NCBI GenBank assembly: GCA_046316615.1
Contig: JBKDAN010000016.1
Coordinates: 62,001-126,000, forward strand
DNA from: BJHL01 sp040378885
GTDB lineage: Bacteria; Planctomycetota; Phycisphaerae; Phycisphaerales; UBA1924
DNA: 64,000 nucleotides
Direction: 5' to 3'
In this document: piece after piece, positions 9,767-18,744 of the stretch
Layout of the letters: each line of letters begins with the position of its first letter
Numbering within the stretch: position 1 is the first letter of the stretch
Program-made: the position numbers and the translations under genes
Notes under the pieces: generated by a model
What the model was told of the DNA's origin: nothing
The model's database searches: none
Seen by the model: the letters and a program-made list of their open reading frames with translations, nothing else

Positions 9767-10222
9767 TCACACGGGGTCTTCGAGCATGTGATGTGGAATC
9801 GGCGCGGCCTTGCTCAGAATGCGGCGGTAGATTCCATCCTTGAGTCGAGGCAGGTTGAATTTGAAAAGCAGACCAAGCGGAAACTGCCCCGAGTGCATGT
9901 AGCTGACGAGCTGATGCAGATGCACATCGTGGACGAGGTCAACGGCTTTGATCTCGACGACAAGTACATCATCGATGACGAGATCGAGGATGTGTTCACC
10001 GAGGGAAACACCCTTGTATGACATCGCAATGGATCGCTGTCGCGCGTACGAGATTCCGCGGAGCTTCAGCTCGTGACAAAGCGCAGCCTCGTACATGCGT
10101 TCAAGCATGCCTGGGCCAAGTGTGCGGTGCACTTCCATCGCGGCACCGATGACATGCTCCGTCAGCGTGTTCCACGCCGGAGGTACGTCACTCAGTTTGC
10201 TTGATCCGCCAGCGAGTGTCAC
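9767..10222 (-). CDS. GxxExxY family protein, putative PD-(D/E)XK nuclease fold
   Basis: 151 residues. The family-defining GxxExxY motif is GMLERMY at about residues 39-45 (in LGPGMLERMYEAAL). A nuclease-like core follows: a Glu in the first helix, then LDLVIDDVLVVEIKAV, which fits the PD-(D/E)XK pattern of Asp on one strand and E-x-K on the next. Start is GTG at 10222, with GGAG five bases upstream supplied by the flanking repeat array. The gene interrupts the moxR-DUF58 pair in an otherwise overlapping operon and is bracketed by inverted GCGGAG-type arrays, so it looks like an insertion. Biological role of the family is not established; nuclease activity is an inference from the fold motif. 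Confidence 0.9.
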   Translation of the reverse strand: MTLAGGSSKLSDVPPAWNTLTEHVIGAAMEVHRTLGPGMLERMYEAALCHELKLRGISYARQRSIAMSYKGVSLGEHILDLVIDDVLVVEIKAVDLVHDVHLHQLVSYMHSGQFPLGLLFKFNLPRLKDGIYRRILSKAAPIPHHMLEDPV

Positions 10223-10225
10223 ACA

Positions 10226-10273
10226 ATCTCCTTGATCTCCGCGTCACTCCGTCCTCTCTCCGCAGCTCCGCGA
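10226..10273. repeat. Degenerate CTCCGC tandem array, right flank of the GxxExxY gene
   Basis: CTCC recurs at 10228, 10237, 10247, 10258 and 10266 (spacings 9, 10, 11 and 8). On the minus strand, the sense of the genes, this reads GCGGAGCT GCGGAGAG and so on, ending in AAGGAGATT, which supplies the ribosome binding site of the GxxExxY gene. It is the inverted counterpart of the array at 9715-9757. Confidence 0.7.
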
Positions 10274-10279
10274 CCAGTC

Positions 10280-11323
<1,044 letters not shown>

Positions 11324-11340
11324 GGGGCCTCCATGGGATC

Positions 11341-11372
11341 AAGCGAACGAGCGAACAAGCGAACAAGCGAAC
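11341..11372. repeat. Four tandem octamers (RAGCGAAC) upstream of moxR
   Basis: AAGCGAAC, GAGCGAAC, AAGCGAAC, AAGCGAAC run head to tail with an exact 8-base period, starting 17 bases before the moxR start codon in gene direction. The unit sequence differs from the YACTCNGG array at 11395-11434 in the same gap. Confidence 0.85.
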
Positions 11373-11394
11373 GAGGGGATAGCCATCAGACGCA

Positions 11395-11434
11395 GCACTT
11401 CGTACTCCGGCACTCTCGTACTCAGGCACTCGGC
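11395..11434. repeat. Five tandem octamers (YACTCNGG-type) at the 3' end of the VWA gene
   Basis: Units GCACTTCG, TACTCCGG, CACTCTCG, TACTCAGG, CACTCGGC run with an exact 8-base period. The array ends one base before the stop codon of the 1028-residue VWA gene (11436-11438, read on the minus strand). The same kind of array abuts the glnS stop (24201-24231) and lies near htpX (21452) and between two convergent genes (27383). Confidence 0.85.
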
Positions 11435-11435
11435 T

Positions 11436-14400
11436 TTACTCATCTTCCATCCCCTCTCGCGCCTTCTTCTTCGCTTGCATCAGGCGGCTCATGCCTTCGC
11501 CTGGTTGCTGGGGCTGGTCAACGGGACGGGGTTTGTCTTCGATCTTCTGCGGTTTCGCGTCGGCGCCGCCCATGGCGATGGGGCCGCCTGATGTCTTGAG
11601 CTGCTCGGTGGTCGCTTCAAACTTGCGGCCAGCGGTCGCGACGGCGCGCTGAGCTTCGTCCTTGGCTTGCTTGGCGAGGTCGTCAGCGGAGAGCTGCGTG
11701 CCAGATGTCGCGGCGCGGGCCTGAATCTTGGCGCGGGCTTGTTCGCGAGCTGCACGCAAGCCGCCCACGTTGCCCGTGGCGACGGTCGACTTGCCAAATG
11801 CGCGACGGAAGACGTTGAGCACCATCTCAGCGTCGAGACGGACGCGGCGCACGCCGACATCAAGGACGAAGAGGATGAGCCCGATGATGGCGACCGTGAG
11901 CCAGATGGGCGTCTTGGCGACGGGCATATCGAGAGCTTCGCGATTCCACAGGCTGTCGGTACGCGGATCGCCGCTAAGGACACGACCGCCCGTGAGTTCG
12001 GCGATTTGCGTGAGCAGCGCAGTGTTGTCACGCAGCACGCGGTATTCGTCAGCGAAGGGACGCGAGATGGCGGCTTGCACCGCGCCTTCGAGCAGGCCGC
12101 CCGCGACGTTGGGATCGCTCGCGGCGTAGCGCGTGCTGAGGACGTAGCTGCCTGCGAGCTCGGTGCTGACCGTGGCCTGGTAACGACCCGGCGCGACCTG
12201 CGTGAACTCCACACCTTCGCCCGTGCCGTCGGGCTTGGCCAGGCGGCCGCGGAAGTTGGCAAAGCTCAGACGCTCGCCCTTGGTGTCCAGAGCCTCGATG
12301 GTGATGAGCGTGTCATCGCCCTTGTTTTCAGTGAGAATGCGAATGTTGGCAGAGCCCTGCGGACGCATGCTCCAGCGAACATGCTGCTCCCAGAACTGCT
12401 TGTAGCCTTGCCATGCAACCCATGAGCCGTTCCACTTGCTGCTGGCATCGCTGGTGTATGCGACGACGCGCCCCAGGCCATACTGCCACTGGGCCAGCAG
12501 CGGATCGCCTTGATCGGGATCGGCGCCGATGACTTTCGCGGTGGTCAGAGCAAGACCCTCTCGCTCGGCGGTCACGACATATCCAGTGATGGGCGGCAGG
12601 CCAGTGATGCCGCGGAGCGTGGGGCTGGCGCCGGGCAGCACGCTGGGGACAACGCCCTTGCCTTCCCAGATCAGGCTGCGGCGCACGGTCATCGCTTCCT
12701 TCATGAAGATCTCAGGGAGCTTCGCGAGGCCGGCCTGCGTGTTGACGAAGTAGTGACGACCGCCAGTGAGGCGGGCGATTTCTTCCATGCGGCTGCTGTC
12801 GGCGCCGCTGTGGGGGAAGACTTCAACGGTGCTGCAGGTGATGCCGCTGTCTTTGAACTGCTGGAGCAGGCTGACGGGCGGCATGCTGGGGTCGCCATCG
12901 CTGATGACGATCATGTGTTTCTGACCCGCGTCAGCGTCCTTGAGGGACTTGAGCGACAGCTCAAAGCTGGGCGTGAAGTCCTGCATGTCACCGAAAGTGA
13001 GGGCGTTGATGGCGCGCTTGATGGCGGTGCCGTCGCCCACGGGCGTGAGGGGGTGCACCCAGCGGTGGCCGCCCTGCCATGAGTACTCATTCACGCCAGC
13101 GAGGTCGAGGCGAGACAGGCGATTGACAGCGGCTTCCGCGACTTTCTTGCCCCAGTAGACGCCCTCGGGCATTTCGACGCTGTGCACGCAGATGACCAGT
13201 GCGCCCTTGGGCATCTGGCGCTTCTGCGGCGGGTCAAGGCGAATAGGCAGCGCGGCTTCGAGCGGGCTGCCGATCCAGCCGCCTGCGCCGAACGCGCTGG
13301 CGCCGCCGATCATGATGAGGCCGCCGCCTGTGTCGTTGACGTATTGGCGGAGGTCTTCCTGCTGTTGTTGACTGAAGGCGTAGGCGGACTGATTGACGAG
13401 AATCACTGCGTCGTACGCCTGCATGTCCGTCAGGTTGGGCGGACTCATCGCAGGATCGACAGCGTCGACGGCGATCTTTGCTTCCTGCAGCGCAGCGATG
13501 AGCGGCTCGCTTTCGGCGGGCTCTTGCTCGTTGCGAATCACCAGCACGCGACCTTCGCCGGCGACGAAGGTGACGGCGGTGCTGCGGTTGTTCTGAGGCA
13601 GACTGTCGCCTTGCGCCACGCCACCGACGATTTCGGGCTGAAAGACAGCTTCAAACTTCTGCGGGCCGTTGCGCAAGGCGGTAACGGGCACTTGCAGCAC
13701 GTTCTGCCCGCGGCGCAGTTCGATGGCGGCGCCGAGCGAATCGCTCTCTGCGTCGAGATCCACCGTTTGGCCGTTGAGCATGAGGTTGACGCGACCGCTC
13801 GTGGGCTCGCTGGCGACGAGCACGATGCGCACGCTCATGGTTTCGCCCTCGCGTGCCGCGGCGGGGGCGATGAGCTGATCGACAAGCACTTCGCCCGCGT
13901 ATTCGAACTTGATGGGCAGAACGTCGATGGGAATGTTCAGCGCCTTGGCGCTGTTGGCGGCGGCGATGAGATCGCCCGTGGTCTGGTTGCCGTCTGTCAC
14001 GAGGACGAAGCGATTGGCTGCGTCCTTCGGCGCGACCGCGATGGCGAGGCGCAGGCCCGCAGCGAGGTCGGTCGCGTCGAGCGGGCCGGGGTGTGTGGCT
14101 TCGATATCGGCGACGTTGGGGCTGGGAAGTTTGCCCACGAACGCGTCGCGTGCGGTGGTGATGACACCCAGTTCGTCCTGGCGTTCTTTGTTGTCCGGGT
14201 TGAGATTGCGGAAGTACGCCGCGATCTTCTTTTGCTCGCTGGTGGGGATGGACTCGCTGGTATCGAGAATCGCGGTGACGGCGACAGCTTTGCTTTCCTT
14301 GCGCCAGAGTGGTTCGGCGAGGGCTCCACATAGCAGCACGAGCACGATGACGCGCACGCCGATGGCGACGAACTTCCAGTTGCTGTCAAGGCCGCTCAGG

Positions 14401-14522
14401 CTCTTGCGTGCGAACCACAATGAAAGCGGCACAAGAAAAGCCAGCAACACGAGCCACTGAGGTTGCTCAAATTCCAGCGGACCGATGACGATGCTTGCGA
14501 GCGTGGCGGCGGGGATTATCAA
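11436..14522 (-). CDS. Large VWA / glutamine-amidotransferase-like membrane protein
   Basis: 1028 residues. The start is a TTG at 14522 overlapping the upstream stop (TTGA); no ATG lies nearby, and this start keeps both N-terminal transmembrane helices (about 22-40 and 50-72). Next comes a VWA domain with DTSES at about 87 and VTDGNQTTG at about 178. A class I glutamine-amidotransferase-like segment follows (YDAVILVNQSAYAFS... GGGLIMIGGASAFGAGGW). A second VWA-like domain (MIVISDGDPSMPP) lacks a clear DxSxS. A transmembrane helix lies at about 870-890 and is followed by an Ala/Lys/Gln-rich cytoplasmic tail of about 120 residues. Likely a client of the MoxR protein encoded just downstream. Confidence 0.92.
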   Translation of the reverse strand: MIIPAATLASIVIGPLEFEQPQWLVLLAFLVPLSLWFARKSLSGLDSNWKFVAIGVRVIVLVLLCGALAEPLWRKESKAVAVTAILDTSESIPTSEQKKIAAYFRNLNPDNKERQDELGVITTARDAFVGKLPSPNVADIEATHPGPLDATDLAAGLRLAIAVAPKDAANRFVLVTDGNQTTGDLIAAANSAKALNIPIDVLPIKFEYAGEVLVDQLIAPAAAREGETMSVRIVLVASEPTSGRVNLMLNGQTVDLDAESDSLGAAIELRRGQNVLQVPVTALRNGPQKFEAVFQPEIVGGVAQGDSLPQNNRSTAVTFVAGEGRVLVIRNEQEPAESEPLIAALQEAKIAVDAVDPAMSPPNLTDMQAYDAVILVNQSAYAFSQQQQEDLRQYVNDTGGGLIMIGGASAFGAGGWIGSPLEAALPIRLDPPQKRQMPKGALVICVHSVEMPEGVYWGKKVAEAAVNRLSRLDLAGVNEYSWQGGHRWVHPLTPVGDGTAIKRAINALTFGDMQDFTPSFELSLKSLKDADAGQKHMIVISDGDPSMPPVSLLQQFKDSGITCSTVEVFPHSGADSSRMEEIARLTGGRHYFVNTQAGLAKLPEIFMKEAMTVRRSLIWEGKGVVPSVLPGASPTLRGITGLPPITGYVVTAEREGLALTTAKVIGADPDQGDPLLAQWQYGLGRVVAYTSDASSKWNGSWVAWQGYKQFWEQHVRWSMRPQGSANIRILTENKGDDTLITIEALDTKGERLSFANFRGRLAKPDGTGEGVEFTQVAPGRYQATVSTELAGSYVLSTRYAASDPNVAGGLLEGAVQAAISRPFADEYRVLRDNTALLTQIAELTGGRVLSGDPRTDSLWNREALDMPVAKTPIWLTVAIIGLILFVLDVGVRRVRLDAEMVLNVFRRAFGKSTVATGNVGGLRAAREQARAKIQARAATSGTQLSADDLAKQAKDEAQRAVATAGRKFEATTEQLKTSGGPIAMGGADAKPQKIEDKPRPVDQPQQPGEGMSRLMQAKKKAREGMEDE

Positions 14523-15688
14523 TGGGCACCGCCAGTCGTGTCGCGCGAGTCGTTGGAAGCGAGGTCTTGCAGCACACGTGAGCCGCGGGGTCGTTCAATG
14601 ACTTGGACGCGGCTGTTGCCCGAGTCGATCACGTAGACGCGATCATCGAGCGCGGTGATAGCCCAAGGCGTGGCGAGCTGACCTTTGGAGCGGCCAGGCT
14701 GGCCGAAGATGCCCAGGCACGCGCCTGATGTCAGGTCGATGCGCTGGACGCGGTTGTTGCCAAACTCGCTGATCATGGCGGTTCCGTCGGAGAGGAGCGC
14801 GATGCCGTAGGGATAGGAGAACTCGCCCGGACCAGAGCCCACGCCGGAGCGCGAGCCAAACCAGTTGATGAGCGTGCCATCAAGCGTGAAGGTGCCCACG
14901 CGGTGGTTGCACGCATCACTGATGACAAGCATCTTGCGTTCCTGATCAATGACGACAGCCTGCGGACGCTGGAACTCAGCGGGCTGCGTGAAGCTCTCAC
15001 CAAAGGTGCCGAACGCGCCGATGTGCTTGACGCTGAAGTCGCCCGGCCGCATGCCCACGCGCAGGGGTGGGGAGATCTCGAAAATGTTGATGCGGTCGTT
15101 GCCGCCATACTCGCTGATGTAGAGCCGCTCGATGGCTTGGCCGTCAGCGGTGGGGAGGGCGGCGATGTCGGTGACATAGATGAACTGGCCCGGTCCTTCG
15201 CCGTAGCTGCCGAAGCTGGCGAGGAGTGTGGGCTCCGTCTGCTCAACTGGACGCTGCGTGTCGGAGCCAGCTGCGCCGGCGGTCGTCCAGTTCGTCTGGT
15301 AGATCCGGACGCGCTGCTCGTGGGTGTCGGCGATGAAGAGGATGGGGCCGACGCTGCTGGTGCCTTGGTCGGACGTGGGCACCCAAGCGGAGATGCCGCA
15401 GGGTTTCCCCTTGTCGTACTTGGGCATGCGCCAAACGCCCAGGACATTCCCGGCCTTGTCAAACCGCTGGATGCGGGCCAGTTTGTCCATGACCCAGATC
15501 GTCTCACCGTCGGTACAGGTGGCCCGGGGGTAGCCGAACTGGCCCGGCTGGTCGCCCGGCTCGCCGATGGTCATGACAACGTCAAGCGGTTCGCCCGCAG
15601 GTGGTTTCCCGCAGGCGGTGAGAAAAGTCGCGGCGGCGATTGCAACGCCCCACCCCATGCTTGTGAAAATGTCGCCCACTCGCGCCAT
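14519..15688 (-). CDS. NHL-repeat lipoprotein
   Basis: 389 residues from the ATG at 15688, chosen because it gives a lipoprotein signal with Arg at position 3 and the lipobox FLTAC; a TTG six codons upstream and an ATG ten codons downstream are possible alternatives. The mature protein is a beta-propeller of NHL repeats: recurring GxGPGQFxxP-like and VYVIDSGNSRVQ-like segments, for example QPGQFGYPRA, GPGEFSYPYG and KGQLATPWAI. It is the first gene of the long minus-strand operon and overlaps the VWA gene by four bases. A membrane-anchored propeller beside VWA and MoxR genes suggests a scaffold or sensor in the same envelope complex. Confidence 0.92.
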   Translation of the reverse strand: MARVGDIFTSMGWGVAIAAATFLTACGKPPAGEPLDVVMTIGEPGDQPGQFGYPRATCTDGETIWVMDKLARIQRFDKAGNVLGVWRMPKYDKGKPCGISAWVPTSDQGTSSVGPILFIADTHEQRVRIYQTNWTTAGAAGSDTQRPVEQTEPTLLASFGSYGEGPGQFIYVTDIAALPTADGQAIERLYISEYGGNDRINIFEISPPLRVGMRPGDFSVKHIGAFGTFGESFTQPAEFQRPQAVVIDQERKMLVISDACNHRVGTFTLDGTLINWFGSRSGVGSGPGEFSYPYGIALLSDGTAMISEFGNNRVQRIDLTSGACLGIFGQPGRSKGQLATPWAITALDDRVYVIDSGNSRVQVIERPRGSRVLQDLASNDSRDTTGGAH

Positions 15689-15724
15689 GCGATTCTCGTA
15701 CGCCAATCTCCGCGGATGAAGATC

Positions 15725-15739
15725 AAGGTATGGTACCTT
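15725..15739. promoter_or_regulatory. Short perfect inverted repeat in a divergent promoter region
   Basis: AAGGTA (15725-15730) and TACCTT (15734-15739) are exact complements around TGG. It lies 37 bases before the NHL lipoprotein start (minus) and 62 bases before the GNAT start (plus), in a locally AT-richer patch. Possible operator for one or both genes; no regulator can be named. Confidence 0.4.
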
Positions 15740-15801
15740 AATTCCAGTTTTCGGGAGGCAATTCTCAGATTTTCACGAGAGCGACACCGCTGACCGCCCT
15801 C

Positions 15802-16398
15802 ATGCCGACTGGAAACGGCGAAAATTGCCTACCTTCCGTCGTGCCTGTGTCCCTGCAAACCGCCCGACTCCTGCTGCGCACCCCGGTCGAATCTGATCGA
15901 AGGGCGTATCTGGCGGCACGTGCGGCCAATCAGGCCTCCTTGCAACCTTGGGAGCCGCTGCGCCCAGTGGAGTCGCCTGACGAGAGCTTTACGCGATTGC
16001 TGGCAAGCGTGGACAGCGATACGACGCAGCGCACGTTTGTGTTCACGGGTGACGGCACGCTGATCGGCGGCGTGTCCATCAGCAACATTTCGCGAGGGCC
16101 GTTTCAGAGTGCCAGCGTGGGTTACTGGCTGATCGAGTCTGCCCGGGGGCAGGGGTACATGCGAGAGGCGGTGCTTGCCATGCTTGCGCACGCGTTTGGT
16201 GCAGCGAGCACGGGTGGCTTGGGGCTTCACCGCGTGGAATGCAATGTGATGCCCCGCAACGCGCCGTCCATTGCGCTGGCGCGACGCCTTGGGTTTCGCG
16301 AGGAGGGGTTCTCGCCGCGCTATCTCCAGATCAACGGTGTGTGGGAGGGGCACCTGCGGTTTGCGATGACGGCCGAGGAGTTTTCGATTACTGCCTAG
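15802..16398 (+). CDS. GNAT family N-acetyltransferase, RimJ/RimL type
   Basis: 198 residues. The RimJ/RimL signature is clear: TARLLLRTPVESDR near the N-terminus, LIGGVSISNISRG, SVGYWLIESARGQGYMREAV (acetyl-CoA-binding R/Q-x-x-G-x-G/A region at about 120-126) and a C-terminal HRVECNVMPRNAPSIALARR then LGFREEG. This subfamily acetylates protein N-termini, such as ribosomal protein S5 (RimJ), or small substrates. The last 11 bases overlap the 3' end of the convergent exported-protein gene. Confidence 0.93.
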   Translation: MPTGNGENCLPSVVPVSLQTARLLLRTPVESDRRAYLAARAANQASLQPWEPLRPVESPDESFTRLLASVDSDTTQRTFVFTGDGTLIGGVSISNISRGPFQSASVGYWLIESARGQGYMREAVLAMLAHAFGAASTGGLGLHRVECNVMPRNAPSIALARRLGFREEGFSPRYLQINGVWEGHLRFAMTAEEFSITA

Positions 16399-17395
16399 AA
16401 CGCATGTCCGCTCCGCGCGGGTCGCTGGGGCGAGCGACTTGGAAGAACTCGGGCAGCAGGTAGTTGCGTTCGCCAAAGCGGGTGACGCGGCCTGTGAGTT
16501 CGAAGGTCAGGTTGTCGCCTTGCTCGCCTGCAATGTCTTCGATGGCTTGCAGCATGGCGCAGGGTTGCAGCAGCATGGGAGCCGGGGCCGGGCTGTCGGG
16601 ATCGTTGTCAAATGCGAATGCGAACCGGCCCTCCGCGCTTGCGAGGCGGACCAGGCGGCCGCGCTTGCGGACGAGGACGGTGCGTTCGCTGACGAGTGGC
16701 GGCGCATCGGCATCGTCGGTGCGACGGCGGGGCATGTCGTTGATGAGTTCCTGATCGGGGCGAGCCAGCGCACGCGGGCGCTGCGTGGCGGTTTGCAGTT
16801 CGCGCACGATGGCGGCGACATCGTCATCGGCGGGTGCGGGCTGCGAAGGCGTCTGCGATGCCGGCTGGGCAGGTTCCGCGGGTTTGGCGGGTTCTTCCGC
16901 GACGGCGAAGGCGAACTGCGTGACCAGTGCGTAGGTGCGCGCGCGGTAGTTGAAGACCTGGGCGGTGATCGTGCCTGCCGCGCGGTCGCCACGTGTGATG
17001 AGGCCGGCGGCCATTTGTTCCAGCCGCTGATTGGGCATGAGGATCAGACCCGGCACGGCAGGACCATCGGTCGAGACGCGCTGGCCCGCATCGGGCACGA
17101 AGAAGTACTGGTCCTTGACGCGCACAATTGTGCCAGTGACTTTGGAGATGGCGGAGGCTTCAACCAGCGTGGCGGAGCGCGGCAGTTCAAAGTCGGGCGG
17201 CAGGGCGGTGGTCGTGAGCTTGATCGAAGGTGTGATATCGCTTGCGGGCGTGGCCTCACTGGGCGAGATCGCAGGCGGCTCTTGACGCGTGGGGAAAAGC
17301 TCGCTGTCCTTGGGCTGCGCCCCAGCAACGGTGGCGAGTGCTAGCGCAATGGCGACAGCGAGGCGAGGCGAGCGATGCGACAAGGGGTGCGTCAT
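16388..17395 (-). CDS. Exported protein of unknown function
   Basis: 335 residues from ATG at 17395 (MTHPLSHRSPRLAVAIALAL...). The signal peptide probably cuts after VAGA/QP. A Pro/Ala-rich linker (about 150-175 of the mature protein, AKPAEPAQPASQTPSQPAPA) separates two small beta-rich halves. Each half contains a phrase about a property and its default value (VTGTIVRVKDQYFFVPDAGQ and LTGRVTRFGERNYLLPEFF), which look like two related OB-fold-like strands. That similarity is my reading, not a family match. Convergent overlap of 11 bases with the GNAT gene. Confidence 0.8.
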   Translation of the reverse strand: MTHPLSHRSPRLAVAIALALATVAGAQPKDSELFPTRQEPPAISPSEATPASDITPSIKLTTTALPPDFELPRSATLVEASAISKVTGTIVRVKDQYFFVPDAGQRVSTDGPAVPGLILMPNQRLEQMAAGLITRGDRAAGTITAQVFNYRARTYALVTQFAFAVAEEPAKPAEPAQPASQTPSQPAPADDDVAAIVRELQTATQRPRALARPDQELINDMPRRRTDDADAPPLVSERTVLVRKRGRLVRLASAEGRFAFAFDNDPDSPAPAPMLLQPCAMLQAIEDIAGEQGDNLTFELTGRVTRFGERNYLLPEFFQVARPSDPRGADMRSRQ

Positions 17396-17480
17396 GACAC
17401 ACAAGACTATCGGCCCACACGGGGCGGTGTCGCGAGTATGGCTCCCAACGTGTGCTGGACCCGGGCGGTGGTGTGGTGCG

Positions 17481-17486
17481 TATCAT
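17481..17486 (+). promoter_or_regulatory. Possible -10 element of the tRNA-Cys gene
   Basis: TATCAT at 17481 ends 9 bases before the mature tRNA 5' end, a suitable distance for a transcription start just upstream. No convincing -35 hexamer sits at 16-18 bases, so this is weak. Confidence 0.3.
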
Positions 17487-17495
17487 CCTGCCGTC

Positions 17496-17569
17496 GGCCG
17501 GATACCAAAGTGGCCTAATGGGGCGGATTGCAAATCCGTTTTTCGTGGGTTCGAATCCCACTCCGGCCT
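17496..17569 (+). tRNA. tRNA-Cys (anticodon GCA)
   Basis: A 74-base cloverleaf. Acceptor strands GGCCGGA (17496-17502) and TCCGGCC (17562-17568) pair fully. The anticodon stem GCGGA/TCCGT encloses loop TTGCAAA, giving anticodon GCA, which reads UGC/UGU. The T arm is GTGGG TTCGAAT CCCAC. The discriminator base is U (17569), as usual for tRNA-Cys. The CCA end is not encoded. It is a single, isolated tRNA gene. Confidence 0.97.
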
Positions 17570-17670
17570 TTTCTGACTGTTGCCGCCGTGATCGCTGGAT
17601 CGCGGCGAGCTGACCCGTCGCACTAACGCTGCGGGGGTCCATTCCGCGCGGGAACGCTGACAACTTCAAT

Positions 17671-17712
17671 AAAGACACAGCCTCCGGCGAACGTAGTCGC
17701 GCGGAGGCTGTG
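17671..17712 (-). terminator. Intrinsic terminator of the DUF892 gene
   Basis: CACAGCCTCC (17676-17685) pairs over ten bases with GGAGGCTGTG (17703-17712). On the minus strand the hairpin follows the DUF892 stop by 37 bases and is followed by TCTTTATTG, a moderate U-tract. Confidence 0.7.
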
Positions 17713-17749
17713 GTTGGTTGGGCGAGCAGGTTTGGCGGAGCCAGCGAGC

Positions 17750-18406
17750 TCAGACCGTGCTGTCGGGGGCCTTGTGACGGGTGGCTTTCGACTTGCTTGT
17801 TTTGGCGGTGCTCTCGCCGTTGTTGGTGGCGGAACTCCCGCGGCTGCGAGCCATGGCGGACTTGTGTTCCGCCTTCACACGCTCGGATTGATCCTCGCTG
17901 TCTTGGTCACCTTCCTGCATGGCGGTGGCGATGCTCGACTGGGCGAGCTCCGTCAACGAACCGTCGCACGCCTTCTCTTCCTCGAGCGTTTGCGTGAGAA
18001 TCGATGCGACTTCGTCATGGCCCATTGCGCTGGCGTATGCGGCCATGGTGCCGTAAGCGGCGATCTCGTAGTGCTCGACTTTCTGGGCGGCTGCGATCAG
18101 AGCGGCGTCGCTGGAGGCGGGGCTTTCGTCCCTGCTCTGGTCGATCACTTCCTTGCATTCTTCAATCAGACCCTTCATGCCGTGGCAGAGCTTGGCAGTG
18201 GGTTTGATTTCGATGGCGGCGAAGGCGGTCTCCAGACGTGCGACGTGTTCGCGTGTCTCTTCGAGGTGTGATGTGAAGGCTTCGCGCAGCGCGTCAGAGT
18301 TGGCGGCCTTGGCCATTTTCGGCAGGGCGGCGACAAGTTGCTTCTCGGCGTGATAGACATCCTTCATCATGTCGACGAGTACGTCGTGCAGGTTTTCCAC
18401 GGACAT
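17750..18406 (-). CDS. DUF892 ferritin-like protein (YciE/YciF family)
   Basis: 218 residues from ATG at 18406, which has GGAG seven bases upstream and yields the classic family N-terminus (ENLHDVLVDMMKDVYHAEKQL). Helical-bundle residues expected for the ferritin-like fold are present: E-x-x-L on helix 1, HLEETREHVARLE on helix 2, AAQKVEHYEIAAYGTMAAYA on helix 3 and LEEEKACDGSLTELA on helix 4. The last 45 residues are a hydrophilic Lys/Ser/Arg-rich tail not typical of YciF. Family members are stress-induced and may bind metal; the exact role is unknown. Has its own terminator. Confidence 0.93.
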   Translation of the reverse strand: MSVENLHDVLVDMMKDVYHAEKQLVAALPKMAKAANSDALREAFTSHLEETREHVARLETAFAAIEIKPTAKLCHGMKGLIEECKEVIDQSRDESPASSDAALIAAAQKVEHYEIAAYGTMAAYASAMGHDEVASILTQTLEEEKACDGSLTELAQSSIATAMQEGDQDSEDQSERVKAEHKSAMARSRGSSATNNGESTAKTSKSKATRHKAPDSTV

Positions 18407-18441
18407 GGGGGGCTCCAGTGCTGTTGATGCTGCGATCACGT

Positions 18442-18456
18442 CGCAACGTTGTTGCG
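18442..18456. promoter_or_regulatory. Inverted repeat upstream of the DUF892 gene
   Basis: CGCAAC (18442-18447) and GTTGCG (18451-18456) are exact complements around GTT, 36 bases before the DUF892 start codon in gene direction. Candidate operator or 5' leader hairpin. Confidence 0.35.
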
Positions 18457-18604
18457 TACTCGTCTCTTCGCAGTTATCTTGAAATGGCGGGCCAGCATGA
18501 TGCCAGTGTGAAAGCGGCATGAGTTGTGCAAGGCTGATGGCGCAATTGACGTGATTGCCACACATCACGAGGTGGGCAAAATGTCAGATGCGCAAAGAAT
18601 CCTC

Positions 18605-18633
18605 TTGACACAGGAGCTCAACTTCGTCATATT
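18605..18633 (+). promoter_or_regulatory. Candidate sigma-70 promoter for the subtilisin-like protease
   Basis: A perfect -35 TTGACA (18605-18610), a 17-base spacer and CATATT (18628-18633, four of six matches to TATAAT). Transcription would begin near 18640, leaving a leader of about 105 bases before the protease start. Confidence 0.55.
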
Positions 18634-18744
18634 GGTGACCCAACAGGACGGATTCGTGCTTGAGGCGCGGCCTTCTCGTGGTCCGTGCCCCGCCCTCGAT
18701 TCATGTCCGCGCGTTCTGCGCGGCGTTTTGCACGGAGGTTTCCC

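Noticed and set aside
9767..10222. A restriction-modification endonuclease
   Set aside because: The gene has a PD-(D/E)XK-like pattern but no methyltransferase partner, and the GxxExxY motif defines a different family.
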